Positions 7,830-15,464 of a stretch of DNA of 37,108 bases are shown one piece after another. Made by a program: the position numbers and the translations under genes. Numbering within the stretch: the first letter of the stretch is position 1; each line of letters starts with the position of its first letter. The notes under the pieces are model-generated. The model was not told where the DNA came from and did not search any database. It worked only from the letters and a program-made list of their open reading frames with translations. This DNA is from Amycolatopsis marina (GTDB taxonomy: Bacteria; Actinomycetota; Actinomycetes; Mycobacteriales; Pseudonocardiaceae). The stretch covers positions 1-37,108 of the forward strand of contig NZ_FOKG01000035.1 in NCBI RefSeq assembly GCF_900111885.1, read 5' to 3'.

Positions 7830-8351
7830 TCAACGTTCCAGCCGTGACGCAGCGCGCCCGCGCCGGCTGAGAACACTGCCGATGCCCGCGCCCGTCAGTG
7901 CCATCCCGGTCGCCAGGATGCCGCCGGTCAGTAGCAGGCCGAGTGCGCCGGCGCCGAGGTCTCCTACGTCGAGCAGGTCGCTGGTGATCCGGAAGGTGGT
8001 CATCGGGAAAGCCAGTACGAACAGGCCGGGAAGAACTCCCCACACCAGCCCGCCCGCCAGCGGTCCCAGCGGGGACAACCGCCCCAGCAGCGCGACCCCC
8101 AGTAGGACGAGCCCGCCCGCGACCATCGCCGCCGCGCCGGTGATTCCGGTATTGCCGGGGAGTTCGGCGATCGTCCTTCTGAGCTGACCGCTGCCGTAAC
8201 CGATCAATCCGAGTCCGATGGGCGTGGCGAGCAGGCCGAGCGTGCCGCTGACCAGGTGCCGGGGGAGTCGGGCCCGACCGGTGGGTCCGGCCGCACGGAC
8301 TTCGGCGGTCGACACCTGATTCTCCGAGACCGGGTGCGAGCTCGACGACAC
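7830..8351 (-). CDS. Membrane protein with about four helices, unknown function
   Basis: 173 residues. A polar N-terminal region of about 30 residues is followed by four hydrophobic segments (around 33-53, 70-90, 98-118 and 130-155), rich in Gly, Leu and Ala, and a basic end RRGRAASRLER, so both ends are probably cytoplasmic. No enzyme motif is visible. GTG 8351 has AGGAGG 6 nt upstream, which fixes the start. It diverges from the giant repeat-protein operon across 252 bp and is convergent with rmlD. I do not recognise the family. Confidence 0.75.
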   Translation of the reverse strand: MSSSSHPVSENQVSTAEVRAAGPTGRARLPRHLVSGTLGLLATPIGLGLIGYGSGQLRRTIAELPGNTGITGAAAMVAGGLVLLGVALLGRLSPLGPLAGGLVWGVLPGLFVLAFPMTTFRITSDLLDVGDLGAGALGLLLTGGILATGMALTGAGIGSVLSRRGRAASRLER

Positions 8352-8476
8352 GTGGTGCCTCCTGATGTTGTTCGCGCGTGCGTTGTCGTGGACGCCAGAA
8401 GGCGGCAGTGTATCGGCCCCGCTCGAGGGCTCGGTGGGAAACGGAGTAATCGACTACGACGTTGGCAGGCAGTTTG

Positions 8477-8506
8477 TTGACTGTTCCACGAACTCGCTTC
8501 TACGGT
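8477..8506 (+). promoter_or_regulatory. Promoter of the giant-protein operon
   Basis: TTGACT at 8477-8482, an 18-nt spacer, then TACGGT at 8501-8506: a good -35/-10 pair for the primary sigma factor. Transcription would start near 8513, leaving a leader of about 90 nt before GTG 8604. Confidence 0.5.
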
Positions 8507-8509
8507 CGG

Positions 8510-8532
8510 GCGGCCGGTGCAGCACCGGCCGC
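8510..8532 (+). promoter_or_regulatory. 11-bp perfect inverted repeat at the predicted mRNA 5' end
   Basis: Arms GCGGCCGGTGC (8510-8520) and GCACCGGCCGC (8522-8532) flank one base. The repeat begins right after the -10 and spans the predicted start site, so it could be an operator or a 5' hairpin that stabilises the long operon mRNA. Confidence 0.5.
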
Positions 8533-8603
8533 GTGGGGTCTGGGGATTCGAGGGGTTCGGGTCAGTCGTGCCGCGCACCTACTGAATATCGCTGGGGGCA
8601 GCA

Positions 8604-11600
8604 GTGTCGTTGTCACGACGCGCCTTGACAGGCGCATTAGCCGCAGTTTTCGTCGTCTGCCAGGTGAACGCGGGAGCGATCGCGCAGGCCGAGCCAGATG
8701 AGCAGCCGCCCGCTCCGGTCACGAGCGCCGCGTCGCAGCCCGCCGTCGGCGAGACCGTGCCCACCAATCTCGTCAGCACGCAGGATGCCGACGTCGAGCC
8801 GCAGCTGACCACTCCGATCTCCCCGGTTCCCCCCGTTGAACAGGGCGAAGACGGATCGGTCGGCGTCGAGCGCGGACCATCCAAGGCACTGCAGTCCATT
8901 CCCCCGTTGCCCGCGCTGGACCCGGGAGCCGGCACGGTGCCGGTCGAGCGGTCGCCGGTGACTCCCGACCCACCGGTCCGGCCGGAGAAGCTGACGCTGC
9001 CGGAGCGGCCCGGTCAGGAACTGGTGGACGCCACGACCGCCGATGCCACCGAGACACTCCGGCGGGCGGGCAGGCTCACCCCGGACGGCGCTCCTGATCT
9101 GGCCGCGAGCAACCTTCAGCCGCAGGTTTCCTCGGCGCAGGTCGTCGATCCCAGCAGACGGGCGACCCTGCAGGAGCTGATCGACGCACTGACATCCGGC
9201 GAACTGCCACCGCCGCTTCCGGTGGATCCGTTGGCACTACTGGAAGAACTGCCGGACGGAATTCCCCGGATCACCTACCGCGTCTGTTCGGAGTCGGAGA
9301 CCAAGCAGGTGTCCTGCTCGCTCACCCTGCCGCTCGGCGTTCCTGCCGTCGTCGACGTCACCGGCGACCGGACCCCGGACGTGCTCGCCGACCTGCTGCC
9401 CGCGGTCGCGGTCGGCGACATTGTCGGCCCGGTGCGGGAGATTCTCGACCTGGAACGCGAACTCGACGAGGTGACCAGCAGGCTCGGTGTGGTGCTCGAA
9501 CTGCTCGAGGATCCGCTCAACGCCATTCTCCACCCCGAGTTGCTGGTCGAGCGGCTGCGGTTGCAGGACCTGGTGGCCAGCCTCACCACGACATTGCAGG
9601 AGAAGGTCGAAGCCCTGCTGCGGGTGATCAACGTCGGGTTGGCGATGCTTTCCCTGCGCCTGCCCACCAGTGAGCTGGCAGGCGAGGACCTGCCAGGGCA
9701 TGTCTGGGCGGTGTACGACATTCCCGGCCGGAAGCGGCTTTCCCTCGGCTACGACGGCTTCCGCCGCGGCAGCAGTCTGCCGACCGCATCGCTGGGTGTC
9801 TTCACGCTCAACCCGTTCGAGGCGGTCCGGGGAATCTTCGACATCAAGGCCTCCCTGATCCAGGTGGGTGCGGGCGAGTCCCTCGCGGTCACCGCGGGCA
9901 TGGCGTCGGTGACCGAGGACGATGCGGGCAGAGCGTACGACCCCACGGTCGCGAGCTCGAGATTCTCACCGGTGCCGAAGTTGTTCCACGCGCACGCGTT
10001 CGTCGACCCCGGGGCCGCGGACCGAAGTCAGCAGGCCACGGTCGACGCGAGCAGCAGCAAGCAGACCCAGCTGGACGCACAGGTGTTGTCGAACCGGCAC
10101 TCCACCGGTCCGGGCACGGATCGCTTCGATCAGTTGAAGGTCGACATGCTGCCGACCGAGGTGTCCGCGTCGCTCACCCGTCCGGCTGCCGGTGGCGACG
10201 CGACGCTGGATTATCAGGCCGATTCGACGATCGACGACGTGCTCTTCGCCGACTTCGTCTACTCAGGACAGAGACTGGATCGTGCCGTGCAGGTGCGGGC
10301 CGCCGCCGTGCCCGCACAGTGGCACGCGGTCCTGACCTCCTCCGGCCAGGACACGTCGCTGGGGTATGGCGCGAGCAGCAGGCTGGAGTCGCTGAACGCC
10401 GCGTTCTTCGACCGCGATCCGGCCATCGTCCTGCGTGGGGCGCTGCGGAAACTGCCCACCGCGCTCGACCTGCTCGTGGATCCCCAGGCGAGCCATCTGA
10501 ACGTCACCGCCGAACAGGCGATCGGATCAGCGGCCGTGTCGGTGTCGAAGAACCTGGGCTCCTTCGCCCCGCTGGAAGGAGATCACGCCACGGTCGTCAC
10601 CGACGGCGAACAGGTCGGTGCCAGTGCCCACGTGTCCGGGATGCGGCTGGTGGATGCCTACTACGACGGCCACACGCGGCTGAACACCACGTTCGATCCG
10701 GGTGGGCAGTCCTTCGTCGGAGCCGCTGACATCGACGGCGTGCACAAGGCGCGGCTGGAGATCTCCAACCTGCCGAGAACGGCTTCGATAGACGCCGACA
10801 CGGCTGCTCGGAGAATCGCGTACCGGGCCAGTGAGGTGATCGACAGGGCGCATGTCGCCTACACGAACACCCAGAACGGTCCCACTGTGTCGGGCACCGT
10901 ACTCGAAGTGCCATCCACTGTGGACCTGACTTACGAGGTCGGGGAACAGTCGAGCCTGCATTACGAGGCATCCAGCCGCATCCCGAGAATCGAGCTGTTC
11001 GGCAGCCTCACCCACATCGAGGACCTGCGACCCCAGCAGGACCACTATCTGTCCGCGGCGACAGCCGGGGTACCGACCCGGATGGACCTGCTGGTGGATC
11101 AGGCGGCCAAGCATCTGCAGGGTGACCTCGAGCAGTCCATGGACAGCATCGACGTGGTGGCTCGGGTGCCCGCGGCGGGCCGCGACTGGACCGCCATGGC
11201 GAACCTCGCCGGAATCCCCGCGCGGTTCGACGCCGACTGGCCTGCCGGTACCTACCGGTTCCGTGGCCTGTCCGGGCCGCTGGAGTCGGCGCGGCTGGCC
11301 GTGCACAACCACGCGGGCGCCGTTGCTCCGGACGGCCTGCACCTGGCCGCGCACTACCGCGAGTCCACAGGAGACGTCGACGGCAGCATCTCGGCGCGCG
11401 ATGTGTCGCATGTGGAGTACTCGCGGACGGAGGGAAACCAGACCTTCCGGCTGGACACCGATACTGGGGGTGACCCGGTCTTCGTGGACGCGGACGTCGT
11501 GCTGGCGGCGGGCGGCGCGGACGACACGGTCTTCACCGCCCTCGGCAGGGTGGACAACCTCCCCAGCACGGTTCGGGTCGACTACGGCGAAGGAAAGCTC

Positions 11601-14408
11601 AGCTACGGCGCCGACCGCAACGTCGGGCTCGCACTGGGCGTGCGGTTCGGCAAGCTCGCCGCGCTGGACGGGCTCGGTGCGCCGCTGTTCGACAACGGCG
11701 TGGCAGCGGTCGCGCGAGGATGCGACGACGGCGCCGGATGCGTTCGCGACGAGAGCGCCTTCTGCCAGACCTTCCCCCGGTGCTTCGGTGTCGTCGGCAC
11801 CGTCAACCTGCCCGGGCTGCCGACCGGTCTAACCGTGGACCTGACCGAGCGGCAGGTCGTACTGGACGACTACCGGCCGACCGCCGCCCTGCAGGCGTAC
11901 ATCGGGGTGCACGGGCTGATCGAAGGAGTCCCCGACTTCAAGGCGATGGCGACGCTGGACGGCCTTTCGTCGCCAATGGACCTGACGGTGGGGCCGATCA
12001 CCGTCACCGGTGGCACGGTCGACGTCGGGTACACGGCGTCCGCCCCGCTGGGCACACTGTCCGTCGAGGCGGACGCCAGGACGACCGACCAGCGATTCCC
12101 TGTGCTGCGCGGGAAGGCGACCGTGGACCAGCTGCCCGCGACGATGCACCTGACCGGTCGCCTCGGGGGCACCACGTCGGTGAGCATGCGAAACTCCGCG
12201 CCGGTGGACGACATCGCGATCACGGTCACCGGTGACCGCTCCGGATACCTGCGCGCGGGCGTGAGTGGCGTGCCCGCCGAGGCCGATGTGCTCGTCGACG
12301 CGGTCGCCGGACACGCCGAGGTCACCATGTCGGCCCCGATCAGGGCGGTGACGGCACTCGTCCGCGACATTCCGGCGAACGGGCGGACGTGGTCGGCGTT
12401 CGGCGAGCTGCGGGACATCCCCTCGACGTTCACCGCGGACTGGTCCGGTGGGCGCTACCTGCTCGACGTCGAGTCGGGGCGCCTCGGCTCGGCGTCCTTC
12501 GCGGTGACCAACCACGACGGCGCGGTCGCGCCGGTCGGGTCGCATCTGGCGGTGCACTACAGGGAGACCACCGGCAACGTGGACGCCAGCGCACGGATCG
12601 CGAACGTGTCGAGGGCCGAGTACAGCCACACGGGTAGTGACTTCACCACCCGCTTCAACGCGGCTTCACAGGAACTCGCGCTGGACGGTGATGTGGTGCT
12701 CGCCGCGGGTGGAGCCGACGACGTTCGGCTGGCCGCGCTGGGCACGCTCGGCCCGCTGCCGAACGAGCTGACGATCAGTTCCAACCAGGGGGTCGTGACC
12801 TATGCGGCCGACCGGACACTCGACATCGAGGCCCAGTTGTGGGTCGGCAAGGTCGCCGCGCTGCGGGACCTGGGCACACCCCGGTTCGAGAACGGCATCT
12901 CGGTGGTGGACCGAGCCTGCCGTGCCGGTGCGGGATGCGTGGTCGACGAGGGGCCGTTCTGTCTCGACGGCGAATGCTTCGGCGCGACGAGCATCATCAA
13001 CGTGACCGGACTGCCCGCCTCGATCACCATCGATGCGGCGAACTCACGGTTCGCGTTCTCCGACTACCGTCCGTCCGTCGACCTGCTGGAGTTGTACGTC
13101 GCCGACTCGGTGTTCACCCCGGCGCCGCTGACCGGTGCCAGGGCGAAGGTGGAGCTGACCGGTCTGCCCCAGGGCATCGACTTCACGCTGGGGCCGATCA
13201 CGCTCGATGACGGCGTCGATATCGCGTACGACGCCAGCGTGGAACGGGTCGGCTCGATCGAGGTGCACGCGGAGGCCTACGACGTCCCGGAATTCGGAAC
13301 CGCAAGGGCGCTCGCGCAGCTCGACCCGATCCCGGGCAAGGTCCGCATCACCGGCAAGTTCGGGCAGGCCAGCGACATCTCGGTGGAGAACTCCACGAGT
13401 GTCCAGAACCTGCTACTCAAGGCGAGCGGAACCTTTGAGGGGACATCGGCGACGGGAGTGGTGCAGTTCCAGGACGTTCCGTCGAAGTTCGGCATCACCA
13501 CCGATGTCACCGGCGCCGGGCTCACCGTGCCGAACTTCGCCTACCGCTCGCCCGCGAGCACACTCGACGGCCTTTTCGGTCTGGAAGGCAGGCTGGTCCG
13601 GGAGACCGGGCCGGTGGAGGCCGGGATCAGCGGGGTTTCGTTGAACTTCACCGACCTCGGTGGGGAGACCGACGTCCGGCTCAACCAGGACTCCTCGGTC
13701 ACGCTCACCTCCTCGCCGAAGACCTCGCTGCTGGAGTTCCACACCGGACTCCTGGTCGGTCCGATGGACCGGGCCGAGGTGAACGAGGAGCTCTTCTCGT
13801 ACGCGGGTGGCTTCTTCACCGGGCATCTTCGCGGCCACTACGGACTCGGCGAGAGCAGCATCGACGACATCGGATTCGCGATTCACGATGTCGGCGACCT
13901 GACGGTCCGTCCCGGCAAGATTCCGTTCGGCTCGGGCGACGTGCCACCCGCCGCCGGGTACCTGATGCCCGCCTTCGACGAGGGCGACTACGATCGCGTG
14001 GAACTTGGGACGAGTGGTGTGGATCTCCGTCCGGACGTGGACCTCACGTTCACGATCGAGCGGCCGACACCATTCCCGGACGCGTTCGAGGAGTCCGTGG
14101 TGCTGGCACCGACAGACACGATCCAGTTTCACCGCTACGACCAGGAGTATCGCCCGGTCAGCTCGAAGCTGCAGCTGTTCGTCGGCCCGGCCGACCTCGG
14201 GTGCCTCGAGCTGTCGAGCAGGCCGGGCAAGGTCGCCACCGGTGCGAACGGAATCGTGGTGCGGGGTGCCGACGGCCAGCAGATGGTGAACTTCCTCGAC
14301 CCCGGTGACGCGATTCCGGACTACGCCATCGACCTGCTGGCGAAGTTCCTGTCCCCGTTCGCCGACGCGACACTCGATGTCAGTGACTGGAACCTCGGTT
14401 CGTGCTGA
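8604..14408 (+). CDS. Giant exported beta-repeat protein, unknown function
   Basis: 1934 residues. A Sec signal peptide (about 1-29, RRALTGALAAVFVVC then AIAQA) is followed by a Pro/Val-rich region to about 150, a partly helical region with ILDLERELDEVTSRLGVVLE (about 275-360), and then a very long array of short repeats. These begin with a [V/L/I]-P motif and alternating hydrophobic residues (VPSTVDL, LPTALDL, LPASITI, IPSTFTA) and often continue with a Y-x-A-S-like turn, about 15-17 in all, as expected of a beta solenoid. A larger unit of about 399 residues occurs twice in tandem (from about 850 and from about 1249), each with four matching cysteines. No transmembrane end, LPXTG or catalytic motif is seen; the last residue is Cys. 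GTG 8604 follows GGGGGC. First gene of an operon with two lipoproteins. Family not recognised. Confidence 0.88.
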   Translation: MSLSRRALTGALAAVFVVCQVNAGAIAQAEPDEQPPAPVTSAASQPAVGETVPTNLVSTQDADVEPQLTTPISPVPPVEQGEDGSVGVERGPSKALQSIPPLPALDPGAGTVPVERSPVTPDPPVRPEKLTLPERPGQELVDATTADATETLRRAGRLTPDGAPDLAASNLQPQVSSAQVVDPSRRATLQELIDALTSGELPPPLPVDPLALLEELPDGIPRITYRVCSESETKQVSCSLTLPLGVPAVVDVTGDRTPDVLADLLPAVAVGDIVGPVREILDLERELDEVTSRLGVVLELLEDPLNAILHPELLVERLRLQDLVASLTTTLQEKVEALLRVINVGLAMLSLRLPTSELAGEDLPGHVWAVYDIPGRKRLSLGYDGFRRGSSLPTASLGVFTLNPFEAVRGIFDIKASLIQVGAGESLAVTAGMASVTEDDAGRAYDPTVASSRFSPVPKLFHAHAFVDPGAADRSQQATVDASSSKQTQLDAQVLSNRHSTGPGTDRFDQLKVDMLPTEVSASLTRPAAGGDATLDYQADSTIDDVLFADFVYSGQRLDRAVQVRAAAVPAQWHAVLTSSGQDTSLGYGASSRLESLNAAFFDRDPAIVLRGALRKLPTALDLLVDPQASHLNVTAEQAIGSAAVSVSKNLGSFAPLEGDHATVVTDGEQVGASAHVSGMRLVDAYYDGHTRLNTTFDPGGQSFVGAADIDGVHKARLEISNLPRTASIDADTAARRIAYRASEVIDRAHVAYTNTQNGPTVSGTVLEVPSTVDLTYEVGEQSSLHYEASSRIPRIELFGSLTHIEDLRPQQDHYLSAATAGVPTRMDLLVDQAAKHLQGDLEQSMDSIDVVARVPAAGRDWTAMANLAGIPARFDADWPAGTYRFRGLSGPLESARLAVHNHAGAVAPDGLHLAAHYRESTGDVDGSISARDVSHVEYSRTEGNQTFRLDTDTGGDPVFVDADVVLAAGGADDTVFTALGRVDNLPSTVRVDYGEGKLSYGADRNVGLALGVRFGKLAALDGLGAPLFDNGVAAVARGCDDGAGCVRDESAFCQTFPRCFGVVGTVNLPGLPTGLTVDLTERQVVLDDYRPTAALQAYIGVHGLIEGVPDFKAMATLDGLSSPMDLTVGPITVTGGTVDVGYTASAPLGTLSVEADARTTDQRFPVLRGKATVDQLPATMHLTGRLGGTTSVSMRNSAPVDDIAITVTGDRSGYLRAGVSGVPAEADVLVDAVAGHAEVTMSAPIRAVTALVRDIPANGRTWSAFGELRDIPSTFTADWSGGRYLLDVESGRLGSASFAVTNHDGAVAPVGSHLAVHYRETTGNVDASARIANVSRAEYSHTGSDFTTRFNAASQELALDGDVVLAAGGADDVRLAALGTLGPLPNELTISSNQGVVTYAADRTLDIEAQLWVGKVAALRDLGTPRFENGISVVDRACRAGAGCVVDEGPFCLDGECFGATSIINVTGLPASITIDAANSRFAFSDYRPSVDLLELYVADSVFTPAPLTGARAKVELTGLPQGIDFTLGPITLDDGVDIAYDASVERVGSIEVHAEAYDVPEFGTARALAQLDPIPGKVRITGKFGQASDISVENSTSVQNLLLKASGTFEGTSATGVVQFQDVPSKFGITTDVTGAGLTVPNFAYRSPASTLDGLFGLEGRLVRETGPVEAGISGVSLNFTDLGGETDVRLNQDSSVTLTSSPKTSLLEFHTGLLVGPMDRAEVNEELFSYAGGFFTGHLRGHYGLGESSIDDIGFAIHDVGDLTVRPGKIPFGSGDVPPAAGYLMPAFDEGDYDRVELGTSGVDLRPDVDLTFTIERPTPFPDAFEESVVLAPTDTIQFHRYDQEYRPVSSKLQLFVGPADLGCLELSSRPGKVATGANGIVVRGADGQQMVNFLDPGDAIPDYAIDLLAKFLSPFADATLDVSDWNLGSC
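11151..12347 (+). repeat. Tandem coding repeat, unit 1 (about 399 codons)
   Basis: Inside the giant gene. It encodes VPAAGRDW, IPARFDADW, VLAAGGADD, a Cys tetrad at residues 1040, 1046, 1054 and 1060, then LPTGLTVDL and DDYRP. Each landmark returns in unit 2 at an offset of about 399 residues. Confidence 0.8.
12348..13440 (+). repeat. Tandem coding repeat, unit 2
   Basis: Counterpart of unit 1: IPANGRTW, IPSTFTADW, VLAAGGADD, Cys at 1439, 1445, 1453 and 1458, LPASITIDA, SDYRP. The units have diverged clearly in sequence, so the duplication is old. The 3' boundary is approximate. Confidence 0.75.
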
Positions 14409-14851
14409 CCTCCCGGGGCCGCGCGCGTTTCCGCAGGGCACCCGTGTCGTTCGGTTCGGTCCTGCTTGTGTCGGCGCTGGCGGTCGTCGCTCCGGCAGGG
14501 CTGTCCGGGTGTGGGCCGGACTGCACCGAGGCGGAGTTGCGGGTGCCACCGGTCGCGGCCGAGAGTCCGCAGACTCCACTCACCCTGCGCGGCACGCTGA
14601 CCTCGGACGGCGCGCCCGTGAGCGGCGCGCGGCTGGCCTTCTACTCGGTGCGTGCGGGCGGCAAGGGCAGTCTGATCGGGTACGGGACCACCGATGGCTC
14701 CGGGACAGGTGAGTTGGTCGTCGGCGGCGGACTGGCGGCGCTGCCGTATCCACCCGAGTCGGTCACCGGGTACGAGGTGACGTTCGACGTGCTCGATACG
14801 GTTGACGGCGTGCGGTACTGCGAGACCAGGGCGACGGCGGCCCTGTCATGA
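14402..14851 (+). CDS. Lipoprotein, second gene of the giant-protein operon
   Basis: 149 residues. A long basic n-region (RGRARFRRAP), a hydrophobic core (VLLVSALAVVAPAG) and lipobox LSGC give a lipid-anchored exported protein with the modified Cys near residue 37. The mature part PLTLRGTLTSDGAPVSGARLAFYSV resembles a carboxypeptidase-regulatory/Ig-like beta-sandwich (G-x-L-x-x-D-G-x-P-x-x-G-A), with two further Cys. GTG 14402 overlaps the last codons of the giant gene, so the two are translationally coupled. The close coupling suggests a partner or anchor for the giant protein, which is inference. Confidence 0.85.
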   Translation: MLTSRGRARFRRAPVSFGSVLLVSALAVVAPAGLSGCGPDCTEAELRVPPVAAESPQTPLTLRGTLTSDGAPVSGARLAFYSVRAGGKGSLIGYGTTDGSGTGELVVGGGLAALPYPPESVTGYEVTFDVLDTVDGVRYCETRATAALS

Positions 14852-15339
14852 CCCGCGGTGCCTGCGCCGCACTGCTGGCGCTCGTACCGGTCCTGGCGGC
14901 GTGCGGCGCGGACCGGGCGCCGGATTCGGCCGACTGCACGAGGGTCAGTTCGCTGTGGTCCTCGGGTCAGCCCCTCGCGCAGCTGAACCACGAGACACCG
15001 CCGCCGATCCCGGACACGGTGACCGACGTGCACGCGACCGTGCTGCCACCCGAGCCCGGAATCACCGAGATCCCGGCCGGGGAGTCCACACTGGCCAGGC
15101 CGGACGCGGAGGTCCCCACGCTGGTGGCGATCGGCAGGATGAGCGGTGCGGTGAGCACCACCAAGTCGGAGTTCGAGCAGATCCTGGCCGAGCGGGACTG
15201 GCGTGCGGGCAGCGGCAGCGAGTCGAAGTCCGGCGGCGAGCTACGCCGTTTCTCCCAGGCCTACGAAGGGCAGGATGTCACCGGCTCGGTCGTCGTACTC
15301 GACTGCGGCGAACCCTGGTACCTGGTGAGCCAGCGGTGA
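14848..15339 (+). CDS. Lipoprotein, third gene of the giant-protein operon
   Basis: 163 residues. Signal MTRGACAALLALVPVLAACG with lipobox LAAC. The mature part begins with a short acidic stretch, contains a Pro-rich central part (ETPPPIPDTV), and then a compact alpha/beta segment (KSEFEQILAERDWRAGSGSE... VVVLDCGEPWYLVS) with Cys 30 and a late Cys. ATG 14848 overlaps the previous stop as ATGA, so the three genes form one operon. No domain recognised. It converges with the propeller gene across a palindrome-rich spacer. Confidence 0.83.
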   Translation: MTRGACAALLALVPVLAACGADRAPDSADCTRVSSLWSSGQPLAQLNHETPPPIPDTVTDVHATVLPPEPGITEIPAGESTLARPDAEVPTLVAIGRMSGAVSTTKSEFEQILAERDWRAGSGSESKSGGELRRFSQAYEGQDVTGSVVVLDCGEPWYLVSQR

Positions 15340-15376
15340 CCGAGCGGCCGTAGCCCCTCGGCCACCACCCTGCCCC

Positions 15377-15404
15377 TCTCGCACTTTCCCGGGAAAGTGC
15401 GAGA
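15377..15404. repeat. 28-bp perfect palindrome, copy a of the CACTTTCCCGGGAAAGTG family
   Basis: Core CACTTTCCC/GGGAAAGTG extended outward by TCTCG/CGAGA with full symmetry. It lies between the convergent lipoprotein and propeller genes; centre at 15390.5. Confidence 0.9.
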
Positions 15405-15443
15405 CCGGAAACTCCCCGGCCCAGGTCGCGCGCTTGTCCGCTC

Positions 15444-15463
15444 GCACTTTCCCGGGAAAGTGC
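15444..15463. repeat. 20-bp perfect palindrome, copy b of the same family
   Basis: GCACTTTCCCGGGAAAGTGC, ending one base before the stop codon of the propeller gene on the minus strand. Its centre is 63 bp from that of copy a. Confidence 0.9.
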
Positions 15464-15464
15464 A

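Noticed and set aside
13413..14579. 388-residue minus-strand open frame
   Set aside because: It is antisense to the end of the giant repeat gene; no ribosome site or domain.
15377..15463. The palindromes as ordinary rho-independent terminators
   Set aside because: They have no loop, no T-tract and an exact conserved 18-bp core that also occurs upstream of a regulator gene, which suits a binding site or dispersed repeat better.
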